The notes below the pieces were generated by a model that worked only from the letters and a program-made list of their open reading frames with translations, had not been told where the DNA came from and did no database searches. A stretch of 64,000 nucleotides of DNA, from positions 34,944,106-35,008,105 of the forward strand of contig CP136063.1 of NCBI GenBank assembly GCA_032622095.1, given 5' to 3'. The stretch comes from Siphonodentalium dalli (lineage: Eukaryota; Mollusca; Scaphopoda; Gadilida; Siphonodentaliidae). Each line of letters begins with the position of its first letter. Within the stretch, counting starts at the first letter, position 1. This document shows positions 35,838 to 47,011 of this stretch, one piece after another. The position numbers were made by a program, and so were the translations under genes.

Positions 35838-36500
35838 ATTAGCAGCATGACTAAATCCTTTAGCACGGGCTACAGGTCGTACCTTTGGTCAGATCATCAT
35901 GAAATTTGTCATGGATGTTAACAATGACATCTAAATGGGAACGAGTGGTTTTGGGGCCATTCGTCCAAAAAACATGGCCGCCAGCAGCCATCTTGGATTT
36001 TACTCTTTGTATGACTAAATCCTTTAGCACAGGCTACAGGTCGTACCTTTAGTCTGATCATCATAAAATTTGTCATGGCTGTTGAAATTGGAAAGTAGAT
36101 GGGAACGAGTCATTTTGGGGTCATTTGGAAAAAAAACATGGCCGCCAGTGGCCCTCTTGGATTTCAAAATTCAATCCATTAGCATGGGCTACAGGTCGTA
36201 CTGTTCATCTGATCATCATGACATTTGTCGTGGGTGTTAATATTGACTTGTAGATGGGAATGAGTAATTTTGCTGGCAGCCATCTTAGATTTTACTCTTT
36301 GTATGACTAAATCCTTTAGCACGGGCTACAGGTCGTACCTTTAGTCTGATCATCATAAAATTTGTCATGGCTGTTGAAATTGACATGTAGATGGGAGTCA
36401 TTTTGGGGTTATTCGGCATTAAAACATGGCCATTTTGGATCTACTCTTTGCATGACTAAAGCTATCAAATGTTTTTGAATTGTTGGAAAACCGCCAGCAA
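35838..36500. repeat. ~165-bp satellite, block 5 (array end)
   Basis: Shorter and more diverged copy of the satellite without the TA MITE, marking the right edge of the array. Confidence 0.85.
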
Positions 36501-36853
36501 CCATCTTAGATTTTACTTTTATATACATGTATATATATATCTTTTCATGTTGATAAACTAGTATTAGACATTCAACTTTCCACATTCCTAATCACGCCAT
36601 CGACAGTAACACATTAAATTATTCCCTTTCCAAGTTGAGCTACAGTGTCATTGACACTTTCATTTTTAATTATCGGGAAGTTGTGGTATACCTCTCGACG
36701 GGTGGTAACTTTGCTAAGATTAACCACCTGAACCAGGCCATTGGAACCCAATCCCTCTTCTAGCTTAGTTGTTCAGTTATAGTTTGCCATGATAGTTGGT
36801 GCGAATCATAACGCCATTCCATTTCAACATATCACTTATTATTAACAACTCAC

Positions 36854-36983
36854 CAGCAGACGCCCCAACAGCCCCAATGACGATTGGTGGTATAGCAAAT
36901 ACCAATGTGAACATGGCTCCGACAACAGTTGCCATCGCTGCACGATCCGGACACTTGCACGCTTATACTCTTGGGTACAACAC
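36854..36983 (-). pseudogene. Sodium-coupled (choline-type) transporter exon relict
   Basis: The minus strand from an acceptor at CCATAG to a GTGAGT donor reads VLYPRV, an in-frame stop, then ACKCPDRAAMATVVG and FTLVFAIPPIVIGAVGAS. The hydrophobic IPPIVIGAVGAS resembles a membrane segment of SLC5 high-affinity choline transporter-like proteins (from memory of the family, not searched). The in-frame stop and lack of neighbouring exons indicate a relict. Confidence 0.4.
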
Positions 36984-37019
36984 CTATGGAAGGAACGGAG
37001 GTACATCTGAGTTAGTTTA

Positions 37020-37355
37020 AACATATCTTATTCCCAATGTATACATACATTCAAATATAGACAATGTAGCATAATGAAAGAGAAAAACGGGAAAGAGATT
37101 TGTCGGAAAGCCGGTGACTTATTACATCTAAGTTAATTGTCGAACTTGTCATCCAATCCCCAAAACATTCTAATTATGGGGAATAAAATATGTTTTATCA
37201 ACACCTGTTTATACTAATGACACGCATTAACTGAATCGTTTGTGTAATCACTAATCCGAAAAATATGCCAAACACAGGAAGAAATTAGAAACAAGCTAAC
37301 TTTGGTACCACTGGCAAGAGGGGAGTTTGCTGAACAGCATATCAAGTCAACATAC
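37020..37355. other. Intergenic, nothing recognised
   Basis: AT-rich sequence without a supported exon or repeat. Confidence 0.4.
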
Positions 37356-37734
37356 TACCCTGCTGGACAAAACAAGTGTCCACTTAACCGCGGTGTGGTT
37401 AGCGTTGCCACCGCGGCCGAAATGCAACTACACCGCAGCTCCACCGGCTAACTATAGTTGGGCCACGGTGTACTTTCCATTCAGCCATGGTGTAGTTGCC
37501 GCAGTGTACGTTCATTAAACTGAAAAAAGACGATACAAACCAGAAATCTAACCACGGTGTGCATGCCATTCGGTCGCGTTGTAGTTGCCTTTCGGCCAAG
37601 GTGTACTTGCCGTTTGGCCGCAGTGTACTTGCCGTTCGGCCGCGGTGCTCAACTGCAGTTACAAACTCTGACACCGCGACCTAACGGCAAATACACCGCG
37701 GTGCCAATGGACACTTGTTTTGTCCAGAAGGGTA
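37356..37734. mobile_element. GC-rich inverted-repeat element, copy 3
   Basis: TA-flanked, ends CTGGACAAAACAAGTGTCCA and complement, with the same interior plan as 7981-8359 but in reverse orientation, including the non-repetitive AAACTGAAAAAAGACGATAC core. Confidence 0.78.
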
Positions 37735-37741
37735 TGTACAT

Positions 37742-37852
37742 ACCCTATGTAAAACGGACCGTTTTACATCAACACTACTATGTAAAACGGAAGTGAGTGT
37801 TTGGTCTTCAAACAGGTAGTGTTGATGTAAAACGGTCCGTTTTACATAGGGT
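37742..37852. repeat. Perfect 37-bp inverted repeat, 37-base loop
   Basis: Arms 37742-37778 and 37816-37852 are exact reverse complements. Each arm itself contains TGTAAAACGG, one base, then CCGTTTTACA, so a nested smaller hairpin is possible. The loop holds GTGAGTGTTTGGTCTTCAAA, which recurs at 39432. Confidence 0.85.
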
Positions 37853-40400
37853 TTTTATCTACCACGGGAGCACATTGGCATTAAACTGGCATGTCCTCCC
37901 TGAAAAGAAAGTAACATTGCCGTTTAACATACCAAAAAATAGAACTGATACATGTACACACCTATGCAAAATGGTCTTTTTACACCCATGCCCCGTTTTA
38001 CATATCCCGTTTTACAGTGAAAGAAAAGTAACATTGCCGTTTAAAAGTAACATTGCCGTTTAATATTTTGTTTCTGCACATAAAGAGTTAATTGCAATAA
38101 CAAATGCTGAATTGTTTCCCCTTTCTCTGTGCTTTTGGTTCTTCGGATGAAGGTGTCTTGTAAGTGCAATGGTACCTGTAAATGTGAGTATACACAGAAA
38201 CCTCATTATGCAGTGAAACATCTGAACAACCTCCTTTCGACATGCACATTAGCTTGATACCGTCAAACCATTTACTATTTATTGTCTCCTTTAAGGAAGG
38301 TACACCTGTTTGCTCGAATTGCCCATACGCCGTCCTAGCCGGTCTTCCTGCAAAAGTCTTCTGAACAGATGGGTGGGTCTCGGTTAGGAACTTGTGGCTT
38401 AACAACTTCATTTTCTTCGGTCTCGGTGTAGGCTCGGCACGTTTAGAGGAGTCATCCTTTTCGTCATCCGATGAGGTGCTGGCACGCTGAAAAGAAAAGT
38501 AACATTGCCGTTTAACATACCAAAAAATAGAACTGATACATGTACACACCTATGCAAAATGGTCTTTTTACACCCATGCCCCGTTTTACATATCCGTTTT
38601 ACAGTGACCTATTACATATGTCACTGTAAAACATAGAAATTACCTTTCAAACGTCCAACATGGGACTCGTTTAACATATACCGTTTTACATGAAATTACT
38701 TTTGGATGGCAACACCCCACTGTCTCCTTTACTAAATGGTATGTTTTTATAATGAAATTATAATAAAATTACCTGTCTTTTTCTTCCCTTTCGAGGCGAG
38801 GTACGTCTTGACTGTGTCGGCGAAGGCGAAGGTGACTGTCGGCAACGGCGAAGGTGGTGCCAGCTCTTGGTTAAGGGCATTTAAAATCTGAATAAAATAT
38901 ATATAAACTTTGTTAAACATCTTCATTGCAAATCGTTTTGGATAGACTGTGTTGCATACCAGTGTTATGTACAATGGACCATTTGACACAAATTTTACCA
39001 AAGTCATGTTACAACAAAACTACCTGCATATATGTGAACACCCATTGCCCATGTTAAATGTACCTTTTTCCACTACCTTTTAACTAGACCAGGTGGTCGC
39101 TGAAAATTTGACAATTATTTTATTGTGAAATTGTTGTGATTTTATACCCATGGCCCCTGTAAAAATGTACTCACCGTATCGGCCTGGTTGTATGCTTGCG
39201 CCAACTTCGACTTTGACCCTCTCTTTAATGATGTCGGCCTTTTGTATGGCTTAATTGATGGGAATTGATCTGATGTAAATGACCCCTCCGCCCCTATCCA
39301 CTTCCAATCACCGTCTTGACTTGACATCACCGGCCACCAATGGTTGGGTGATTTATACCTGCATAGCCCGATAACTGGAATAAAAAGAAAATAATACCCT
39401 ATTAATACGATTTTTCTATAAATAATAATAAGTGAGTGTTTGGTCTTCAAACAGGTAGTGTTGATGTAAAAAAAAGTCAAAAAGTTCCGTACATAATTAT
39501 GTTAAAGTACATATGTAAAACGGTTTCATTGAAACTGCTAGATTTAGAACAAAATCCGCGATTAATATTTAAAAAAATGTGTAAAACGGTATCATTGAAA
39601 CTGCTAGATTTAGAACAAAATCCGCGATTAATATTCAAAAAGTACTTACTGAGAGGGGATATTCCAGCCATTTTGGCATAAGAAAAATTGAATGTGTGTA
39701 TTAAAACTAAAACGTCTGCTCCTAATGAACGACAGTTGAGATCTGATCGCCTCGACTGACGACACAACACGTCATACGGCGGGAAATTGCTAAACGGTAG
39801 CCGATTGGACGATTGTCAATGCAAATCGGCCGTTTCATTGGTCGACCGTAATATGATAGTAAACGGCCGTTTTATTGATTAATCAGATCACAGGCATAGG
39901 AAACCAAAATGAGGTTCCCGGAAGGTGAAACTCAAACCGTTTTACATAGACTACTTTTAACATGCTCCCATGGTATATAAAAGCTTGTATGGGAGGACAT
40001 GCCGGCTTAATGCCCATGTTCCTGGAAGGTGAAACTCAAACTTTCCCCCCATTGAAATTTTCATGTGAAACGGTGTCCATATGTAAAATGGACATTTTCA
40101 TGTAAAAGGGTTTCCATATGTAAAATGAGCCATTTCCTAGTGGTCCGTTTTGCATAAACCGCTTTAAACCAGAAAATAACATACCGTTTTACATAGGCGG
40201 GGGAAATATATATATATATAGGGAGCTTTATGAAAAACGGGGGAAATTTTCATGTGAAACGGTGTCGATATGTAAAATGGACATTTTCATGTAAAATGGT
40301 TTCCATATGTAAAATGAGCCATTTCCTAGTGGTCCGTTTTGCATAAACCGCTTTAAACCAGAAAATAACATACCGTTTTACATAGGCGGGGGGAAATATG
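37853..40400. repeat. GTTTTACA/TGTAAAAC-rich zone
   Basis: TGTAAAACGG, GTTTTACAT and variants recur in both orientations across the zone, within introns and flanks of the gene at 38088-39671. Sub-repeats: about 37900-38010 equals about 38488-38600; a ~69-base unit with ACTGCTAGATTTAGAACAAA is doubled at 39520-39640; and about 40050-40200 equals about 40245-40390. Confidence 0.6.
38088..39671 (-). CDS. Unknown four-exon gene, probably nuclear protein
   Basis: Exons in coding order: 39671-39650 (MAGISPL), 39374-39175 (GLCRYKSPNHWWPVMSS, later WKWIGAEGSFTSDQF), 38887-38773 (ELAPPSPLPTVTFAFADTVK, then SKGKKKT) and 38485-38088 (STSSDDEKDDSSKRAEP, PRPKKMKLL, then FAGRPARTAYGQFEQ, ending FSICYCN). 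The first two junctions agree in phase. The third exon ends in phase 1, while the fourth reads well only in phase 0, so an exon is missing or a frameshift exists. A serine/acidic patch beside a basic KKMK cluster suggests a nuclear protein. I do not recognise it. The acceptor and intron before the last exon are duplicated downstream of the stop. Confidence 0.5.
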
Positions 40401-40429
40401 GACGGCTGATGATATACCGCCCAGTTGGT

Positions 40430-41475
40430 GTCAGTCTTGACAGTTTGACCTATATTCTCTGCAGTACTCAGTCTAGACAGATTGACCTATAATCTCTGCA
40501 GTTGGTATCAGTCTAGGCAGTTTGACCTAGGTCATCATAGGTGATGACCTACTTTCTCGCTAATTTACATAATCCTAGGTCATCGTATGTCATGACCTAT
40601 TTGAGGTCAGGTGCTAGATGCTCTGTACGGCACCGCTTTCCGCGTATAATGTGAGGTCACGTGTATGACCTGTATGTTTCGACACAGATTTCGTGCCACT
40701 TACGCGCGTGTGGGGGGCGAATTAGCATAATGGTCACGTGCTTGTTATTCCTCTGTAATTCAGTTAAAGTACCTGACCTCCGACGCAACGTTATTTGATT
40801 ACAGCGCCCTAGAGTACACGTGTATGACCTGTATGTTTCGACACAGATTTCGTTCCGCTTACGCGCGTGTGGGGGCGAATTAGCATAATTGTCACGTGCT
40901 TGTTATTGCTCTGTAATTCAGTTAAGGTATCTGACCTCCGACGCAACGTTATTTGAGTACAGCGCCCTAGAGTACACGTGTATGACCTGTATGTTTCGAC
41001 ACAGATTTCGTTCCGCTTACGCGCATGTGGGGGCGAATTAGCATAATTGTCACGTGCTTGTTATCCTCTGTAATTCAGTTAAGGCACCTGACTTCCGACG
41101 GAACGTTATTTGAGTACACGCGAAGGCTGAGTGCAATATATGTCCTGCAATGACCCCCGCTGGCTAACTTCCGCCGGTTAACTCCCACGCATTATCCAGT
41201 GGCATACTCTTATGCGTGATATCGATTTGCCCCCAATGACCCGTTATGGAACGTCCATATCCTGTATTTAATATGTTATAAGCGTGCTTCTGAATAAATT
41301 ATTGATTTTATTAGATTAATTATCGTAAATGCGTGGGTAACGGGGAAAATTCCATTGACCTCCAGAACGTGTTGTGTGTATATAAACTGTCGTTTCTCGA
41401 TATAATAATTTATTATAGATTATTCAGCGAAGGTAGAGACTGGGCGAGACGTGTGTCTGACTATTGTGAGTATAA
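40430..41475. repeat. Diverged promoter-like block, copy 4, with ~158-bp repeats
   Basis: The start (TTTGACCTATATTCTCTGCA) and the end (TATATAAACTGTCGTTTCTC, then GTGAGTATAAATATATGG) match the other blocks. Inserted between them are three tandem units of about 158 bases starting at CACGTGTATGACCTGTATG (about 40658, 40817 and 40975). Confidence 0.6.
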
Positions 41476-41479
41476 ATAT

Positions 41480-44400
41480 ATGGTCGTTCGGCCAAAAAAC
41501 ATGGCTGCCAGCAGCCATCTTGGATTTTACTCTTTGCATGACTAAATCCTTTGGCGCGGGCTACAGGTCGTTGTTTTGGTCGGAAGTTTATGAAATTTGT
41601 CATGGATGTTAACACTGTCATGTAGATGGGAACGAGTGATTTTGGAGATGTTCGGCCAAAAAACATGGCTGCCAGCAGCCATCTTGGATTTTACTCTTTG
41701 CATGACTAAATCCTTTGGCGCGGGCTACAGGTTGTACCTTTGGTCTAATCTTTATGAAATTTGTCATGAATGTTGACATTGACATGTAGATGGGAACGAA
41801 TCATTGTGGGGTCATTCGGCCAAAAAACATGGCCGCTGGTGGCCATCTTAGATTTCAAAATTCAATCCATTGGCGCGGGCTACAGGTCGTACTGTTCGTC
41901 TGATCATCATGAAATTTGTCATGGATGTTAATATTGACATGTAGATGGGAACGAGTCATATTGGGGTTGTTCGGCCAATAAACATGGCCGCCAGCAGCCA
42001 TCTTGGATTTTACTCTTTGCATGACTAAATCCTTTGGCGCGGTCTACAGGTCGTAGCTTCGATCTGAACATCATGAAATTTGTCATGGATGTTAACAATG
42101 ACATGTAGATGGGAACGAGTGATTTTGGGGTCATTCGGCCGAAAAACATGGCCGCCAGCAGCCATCTTGGATTTTACTATTTGCATGACTAAATCCTTTG
42201 GCGCGGGCTACAGGTCGTACCTTTGGTCTGATCTTTATGAGATTTGTCATGAATGTTGACATTGACATGTAGATGGGAACGAGTCATTTTGTGGTCATTC
42301 GGCCAAAAAACATGGCCGCTGGCAGCCATCTTGGATTTCAAGATTCAATCCATTGGCGCGGGCTACAGATCGTACTGTTCGCCTGATCATCATGAAATTT
42401 GTCATTGATGTTAATAATGACATGTAGATGGGAACGAGTGATTTTGGAGATGTTCGGCCAAAAAACATGGCCGCCAGCAGCCATCTTGGATTTTACTCTT
42501 TGCATGACTAAATCCTTTGGCGCGGGCTACAGGTTGTACCTTTGGTCTAATCTTTATGAAATTTGTCATGAATGTTGACATTGACATGTAGATGGGAACG
42601 AATCATTGTGGGGTCATTCGGCCAAAAAACATGGCCGCTGGTGGCCATCTTAGATTTCAAAATTCAATCCATTGGCGCGGGCTACAGGTCGTACTGTTCG
42701 TCTGATCATCATGAAATTTGTCATGGATGTTAATATTGACATGTAGATGGGAACGAGTCATTTTGGGGTTGTTCGGCCAATAAACATGGCCGCCAGCAGC
42801 CATCTTGTATTTTACTCTTTGCATGACTAAATCCTTTGGCGCGGGCTACAGGTCGTACCTTTGGTCTGATCTTTATGAGATTTGTCATGAATGTTGACAT
42901 TGACATGTAGATGGGAACGAGTCATTTTGTGGTCATTCGGCCAAAAAACATGGCCGCTGGCAGCCATCTTGGATTTCAAGATTCAATCCATTGGCGCGGG
43001 CTACAGATCGTACTGTTCGCCTGATCATCATGAAATTTGTCATTGATGTTAATAATGACATGTAGATGGGAACGAGTGATTTTGGAGATGTTCGGCCAAA
43101 AAACATGGCCGCCAGCAGCCATCTTGGATTTTACTCTTTGCATGACTAAATCCTTTGGCGCGGGCTACAGGTTGTACCTTTGGTCTAATCTTTATGAAAT
43201 TTGTCATGAATGTTGACATTGACATGTAGATGGGAACGAATCATTGTGGGGTCATTCGGCCAAAAAACATGGCCGCTGGTGGCCATCTTAGATTTCAAAA
43301 TTCAATCCATTGGCGCGGGCTACAGGTCGTACTGTTCGTCTGATCATCATGAAATTTGTCATGGATGTTAATATTGACATGTAGATGGGAACGAGTCATT
43401 TTGGGGTTCGGCCAATAAACATGGCCGCCAGCAGCCATCTTGGATTTTACTCTTTGCATGACTAAATCCTTTGGCGCGGTCTACAGGTCGTAGCTTCGAT
43501 CTGAACATCATGAAATTTGTCATGGATGTTAACAATGACATGTAGATGGGAACGAGTGATTTTGGGGTCATTCGGCCGAAAAACATGGCCGCCAGCAGCC
43601 ATCTTGGATTTTACTCTTTGCATGACTAAATCCTTTGGCCCGGGCTACAGGTCGTACCTTTGGTCTGATCTTTATGAAATTTGTCATGAATGTTGACATT
43701 GACATGTAGATGGGAACGAGTCATTTTGGAGTCATTCGACCAAAAAACATGGCCGCTGGCAGCCATCTTGGATTTCAAGATTCAATCCATTGGCGCGGGC
43801 TACAGATCGTACTGTTCCCCTGATCATCATGAAATTTGTCATTGATGTTAATAATGACATGTAGATGGGAACGAGTGATTTTGGTGTCATTCGGCCTAAA
43901 AACATGGCCGCCAGCAGCCATCTTGGATTTTACTCTTTGCATGACTAAATCCTTTGGCGCGGGCTACAGGTTGTACCTTTGGTCTAATCTTTATGAAATT
44001 TGTCATGAATGTTGACATTGACATGTAGATGGGAACGAATCATTGTGGGGTCATTCGGCCAAAAAACATGGCCGCCATCTTAGATTTCAAAATTCAATCC
44101 ATTGGCGCGGGCTACAGGTCGTACTGTTCGTCTGATTATCATGAAATTTGTCATGGATGTTAACAATGACATGTAGATGGGAACGAGTGATTTTGGGGTC
44201 GTTCAGCCGAAAAACATGGCCGCCAGCAGCCATCTTGGATTTTACTCTTTGCATGACTAAATCCTTTGGCGCGGGCTACAGGTCGTTGTGTTGGTCGAAA
44301 GTTTATGAAATTTGTCATGAATGTTAACACTGACATGTAGATGGGAACGAGTGATTTTGGGGTCATTCGGTCAAAAAACATGGCCGCCAGCAGCCATCTT

Positions 44401-45130
44401 GGATTTTACTCTTTGCATGACTAAATCCTTTGGTGCGGGCTACAGGTCGTAGCTTTGGTCAGATGGTCATGAAATTTGTCATGAATTATAACAATGACAT
44501 GTAGATGGGAACGAGTCGTTTTGGGGTCATTCGGTCAAAAAACATGGCCACCAGCATTTTACTCTTTGCATGACTAAATCCTTTGGCGTGGGCTACAGGT
44601 CATACCTTTGGTCTGATCTTTATTTGTCATGGATGTTAACACTGACATGTAGATGGGAAAGAGTGATTTTGGAGTCGTTCGGCCAAAAAACATGGCCGCC
44701 AGCAGCCATCTTGGATTTTACTCTTTGCATGACTAAATCCTTTGGCACGGGCTACAGGTTGTACCTTTGGTCTAATCTTTATGAAATTTGTCATGAATGT
44801 TGACATTGACATGTAGATGGGAACGAATCATTTTGGGGTCATTCGGCCAAAAAACATGGCCGCTGGCTGCCAGCTGGCTGCCAGCGGCCATCTTGGATTT
44901 TAAAATTCAATCCATTGGCGCGGTCTACAGGTCGTACTGTTCGTCTGATCATCATGAAATTTGTAGGTCGTAGCTTTGGTCAGATCTTCATAAAATTTGT
45001 CATGGATGTTAACAATTATACGTAGATGGGAACGAGTCCTTTTGGGATCAATTGGCCAAAAAAAATGGCCACCAGCAGCCATCTTGTATTTTACTCTTTG
45101 CATCACTAAATCCTTTGGCGCAGGTTAGAC
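41480..45130. repeat. ~165-bp satellite, large block
   Basis: More than twenty units of the satellite seen at 20 kb, here with CCTTTGGCGCGGGCTACAGG as the typical variant. Higher-order repetition is visible: a multi-unit stretch from about 41640 recurs at about 42440 and 43080. Minus-strand open frames beginning MFFGRMTPKSL are repeat artefacts. Confidence 0.9.
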
Positions 45131-45187
45131 ATTTCAATTAGCACCTTTCCTATTCCTCCATTTACTATCAACCATTAAATTATTCCC

Positions 45188-46955
45188 CTACCTAAGTTGA
45201 GCTAAAGTGTCATTGACACTTTCATTAGTGATGTCCTGTAACGCCCCTTTTATCTTTTTCTTTTGCGGCTCCTCTTCGCTCTCTGACCTCTCTGGGTCTT
45301 CCCAAACCTCGATCGGGCGTTTGCCCCTCGCCTCGCAACATTGGTCTTGGCACTGAAAATTAAAATAATATATTAGAGCTGTATAAGATTTCACTAGGCG
45401 TGCGGTCTATTGTCATGAAAAATGGAGGGGGGAATAAAAATAAAAACGCTGAAAAACTAGTTTCAACATAATATTTATTTACTATTATATTGACTAAGGG
45501 CTAATAAGCGGGCGAACATTCAGTTGCACAAAGCAAATAACTGTGATATGGATATGAGGTATCACGAAAAACTTCGGATAGAAAAAAAAAAAGAAGAAGA
45601 ATGAGTTCAGTTATTTTATCCACATGCGAGTACAAAACAAAAACAAACAAAAAACACAAATCTTTAATCGCCCCGGGAAAATTTCTGCTTACACAAATCA
45701 GTTAGTGACGTTATTGCGAAACTGCCCCCCCCCCCCCCCCATTAGTTATTCGTTTTTTTTCCCCAGCACTGAAATAAAAGGAGAACGCGTATGATTTAGT
45801 ATTGTTTGATATTATAGCTTAATCAGCATATTTTATTATATAAATTTACATAATTAAATCATCATACTTACAGCGTCCGTCGTTTCGCGGTCACTGCCGG
45901 CTCCGGACTCCCACCCGATAGTTATATCTGGTGACTGAAATAAAAAGTAAAGATACGAAATAACTGGGGAAAACCCTGCCATATATTTAGTGTGTGGAAA
46001 GTGAGTTACTTAACAAATAAATTTAAAGCCTCGTTTAATATCGCTGAAATCAGGTGCGACATAGACCTGTTAGGTATTACAACACTTTCGATCCACCCAC
46101 GTATTTAAAGTCGTGTTTAATATCACTTATATAAAGCGAAACAAATGTTTGACAGGACATGAATCGAGCTAATTGGTTAGGAGTAATAATGTTAAAATGT
46201 AAATTTGATTTACTTATATGAAAATAATAAAGAGCGTTTATATGGTTCGTGATTAAACCGATAGAATTGCTCGAATGAGCTATTAATAAAGACGATCGAG
46301 GTTATATAGATATCTCGTTCACAATGTCCGCCTATTATAAAAGTTCAGATATATAAGTAAAAAATGTTTGTACTTACGAGATCCGGCTCACTAGCCTCTT
46401 CCCCCTCCCCATCGGGGGTGAACAATCTTCTTCTTGTCTGTAATATAAAACGAACGCAAAATTATCTATACAATATTTGTTCAAACCTTTATCAAAAGAA
46501 TGGACAGTAAAATATACACAGGCTTTGTTCTTATGCCTATCAGAAATTTGGCATAAACAGTATGTTGTTGTACACAAAGAGCGTTATGCGTTACTGTTTT
46601 CCTAATATGTAAACAATAAAGAGCGTTTATAGTGTTTGTGTCATTAAGGCTATATAATTGTAAAAAAAAAGAAAAGAAAAAAGATTTATTTACTGTGAAT
46701 GGCTTTAAAATTCGTCGGTATTAATTTTCGTGGTTCAGCCATTTACGACCTTTTCGTGGGTTCATAATTTCGTGGGACAACCGATACTAACTGTCGCCTC
46801 CAATGATAACAACCTAGTCCGAATATCCAACCAATAAAAGTGCGGAAACCTCGGCGAACCGTCGGAAAAATGCCGAAATACAGTATATGGAAATTTAAAC
46901 ATACCTGGTCGAAAGCTTCCTCGCTATCGCTGGCTTCTCTAACTGGCGTGTCCAT
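45188..46955 (-). CDS. WDDW-related acidic protein, four-exon copy D1
   Basis: Exons: 46955-46905 (MDTPVREASDSEEAFDQ), 46437-46378 (RRRLFTPDGEGEEASEPDL), 45934-45872 (SPDITIGWESGAGSDRE) and 45352-45188 (CQDQCCEARGKRPIEVWED, then SEEEPQKKKIKGALQD and ending VNDTLAQLR). Splice signals are good and all junctions phase 0; about 112 residues. It shares exon plan, RxLFTPDG and the KKKxKGAL tail with the WDDW family but lacks KEN, and has CCEA where others have CxE after leucine. It starts about 180 bases after the polymerase pseudogene ends, same strand. A TATA box lies at 47004-47011. A cytosine run of about 18 bases lies in the last intron near 45725. Confidence 0.75.
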
Positions 46956-47003
46956 GTTGCCCGTAAAAAGTTGTTGTGACGGGGGGGGAATTAATTCCTC
47001 CGT

Positions 47004-47011
47004 ATTTTATA
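47004..47011 (-). promoter_or_regulatory. TATA box of copy D1
   Basis: TATAAAAT on the minus strand, about 50 bases upstream of the start codon at 46955. Confidence 0.55.

Larger units (their letters stand above)
22105..36500. repeat. Tandem array of four ~3.76-kb units
   Basis: Units begin at about 22105, 25862, 29623 and 33384. Matching landmarks recur at 3761-base steps (3760 and 3773 at the last step), with only a few differences per unit, so the expansion is recent. Each unit holds, on the minus strand, a first/second/terminal exon set, an LRCYE-type exon, a terminal exon, a fused KEN-type exon scrap, another terminal exon, and a satellite block with an embedded MITE. The last unit ends in a shorter, diverged satellite without the MITE. 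The segment 18.8-22.1 kb is the older partner of the unit's second half. Confidence 0.9.

Noticed and set aside
41424-44381. Repeated open frames starting MFFGRMTPKSL as a protein family
   Set aside because: They are the minus-strand reading of the ~165-bp satellite, with frame and stops fixed by the repeat.
45725-45742. Cytosine run as a telomere-like or regulatory tract
   Set aside because: A simple homopolymer in an intron; nothing else supports a function.
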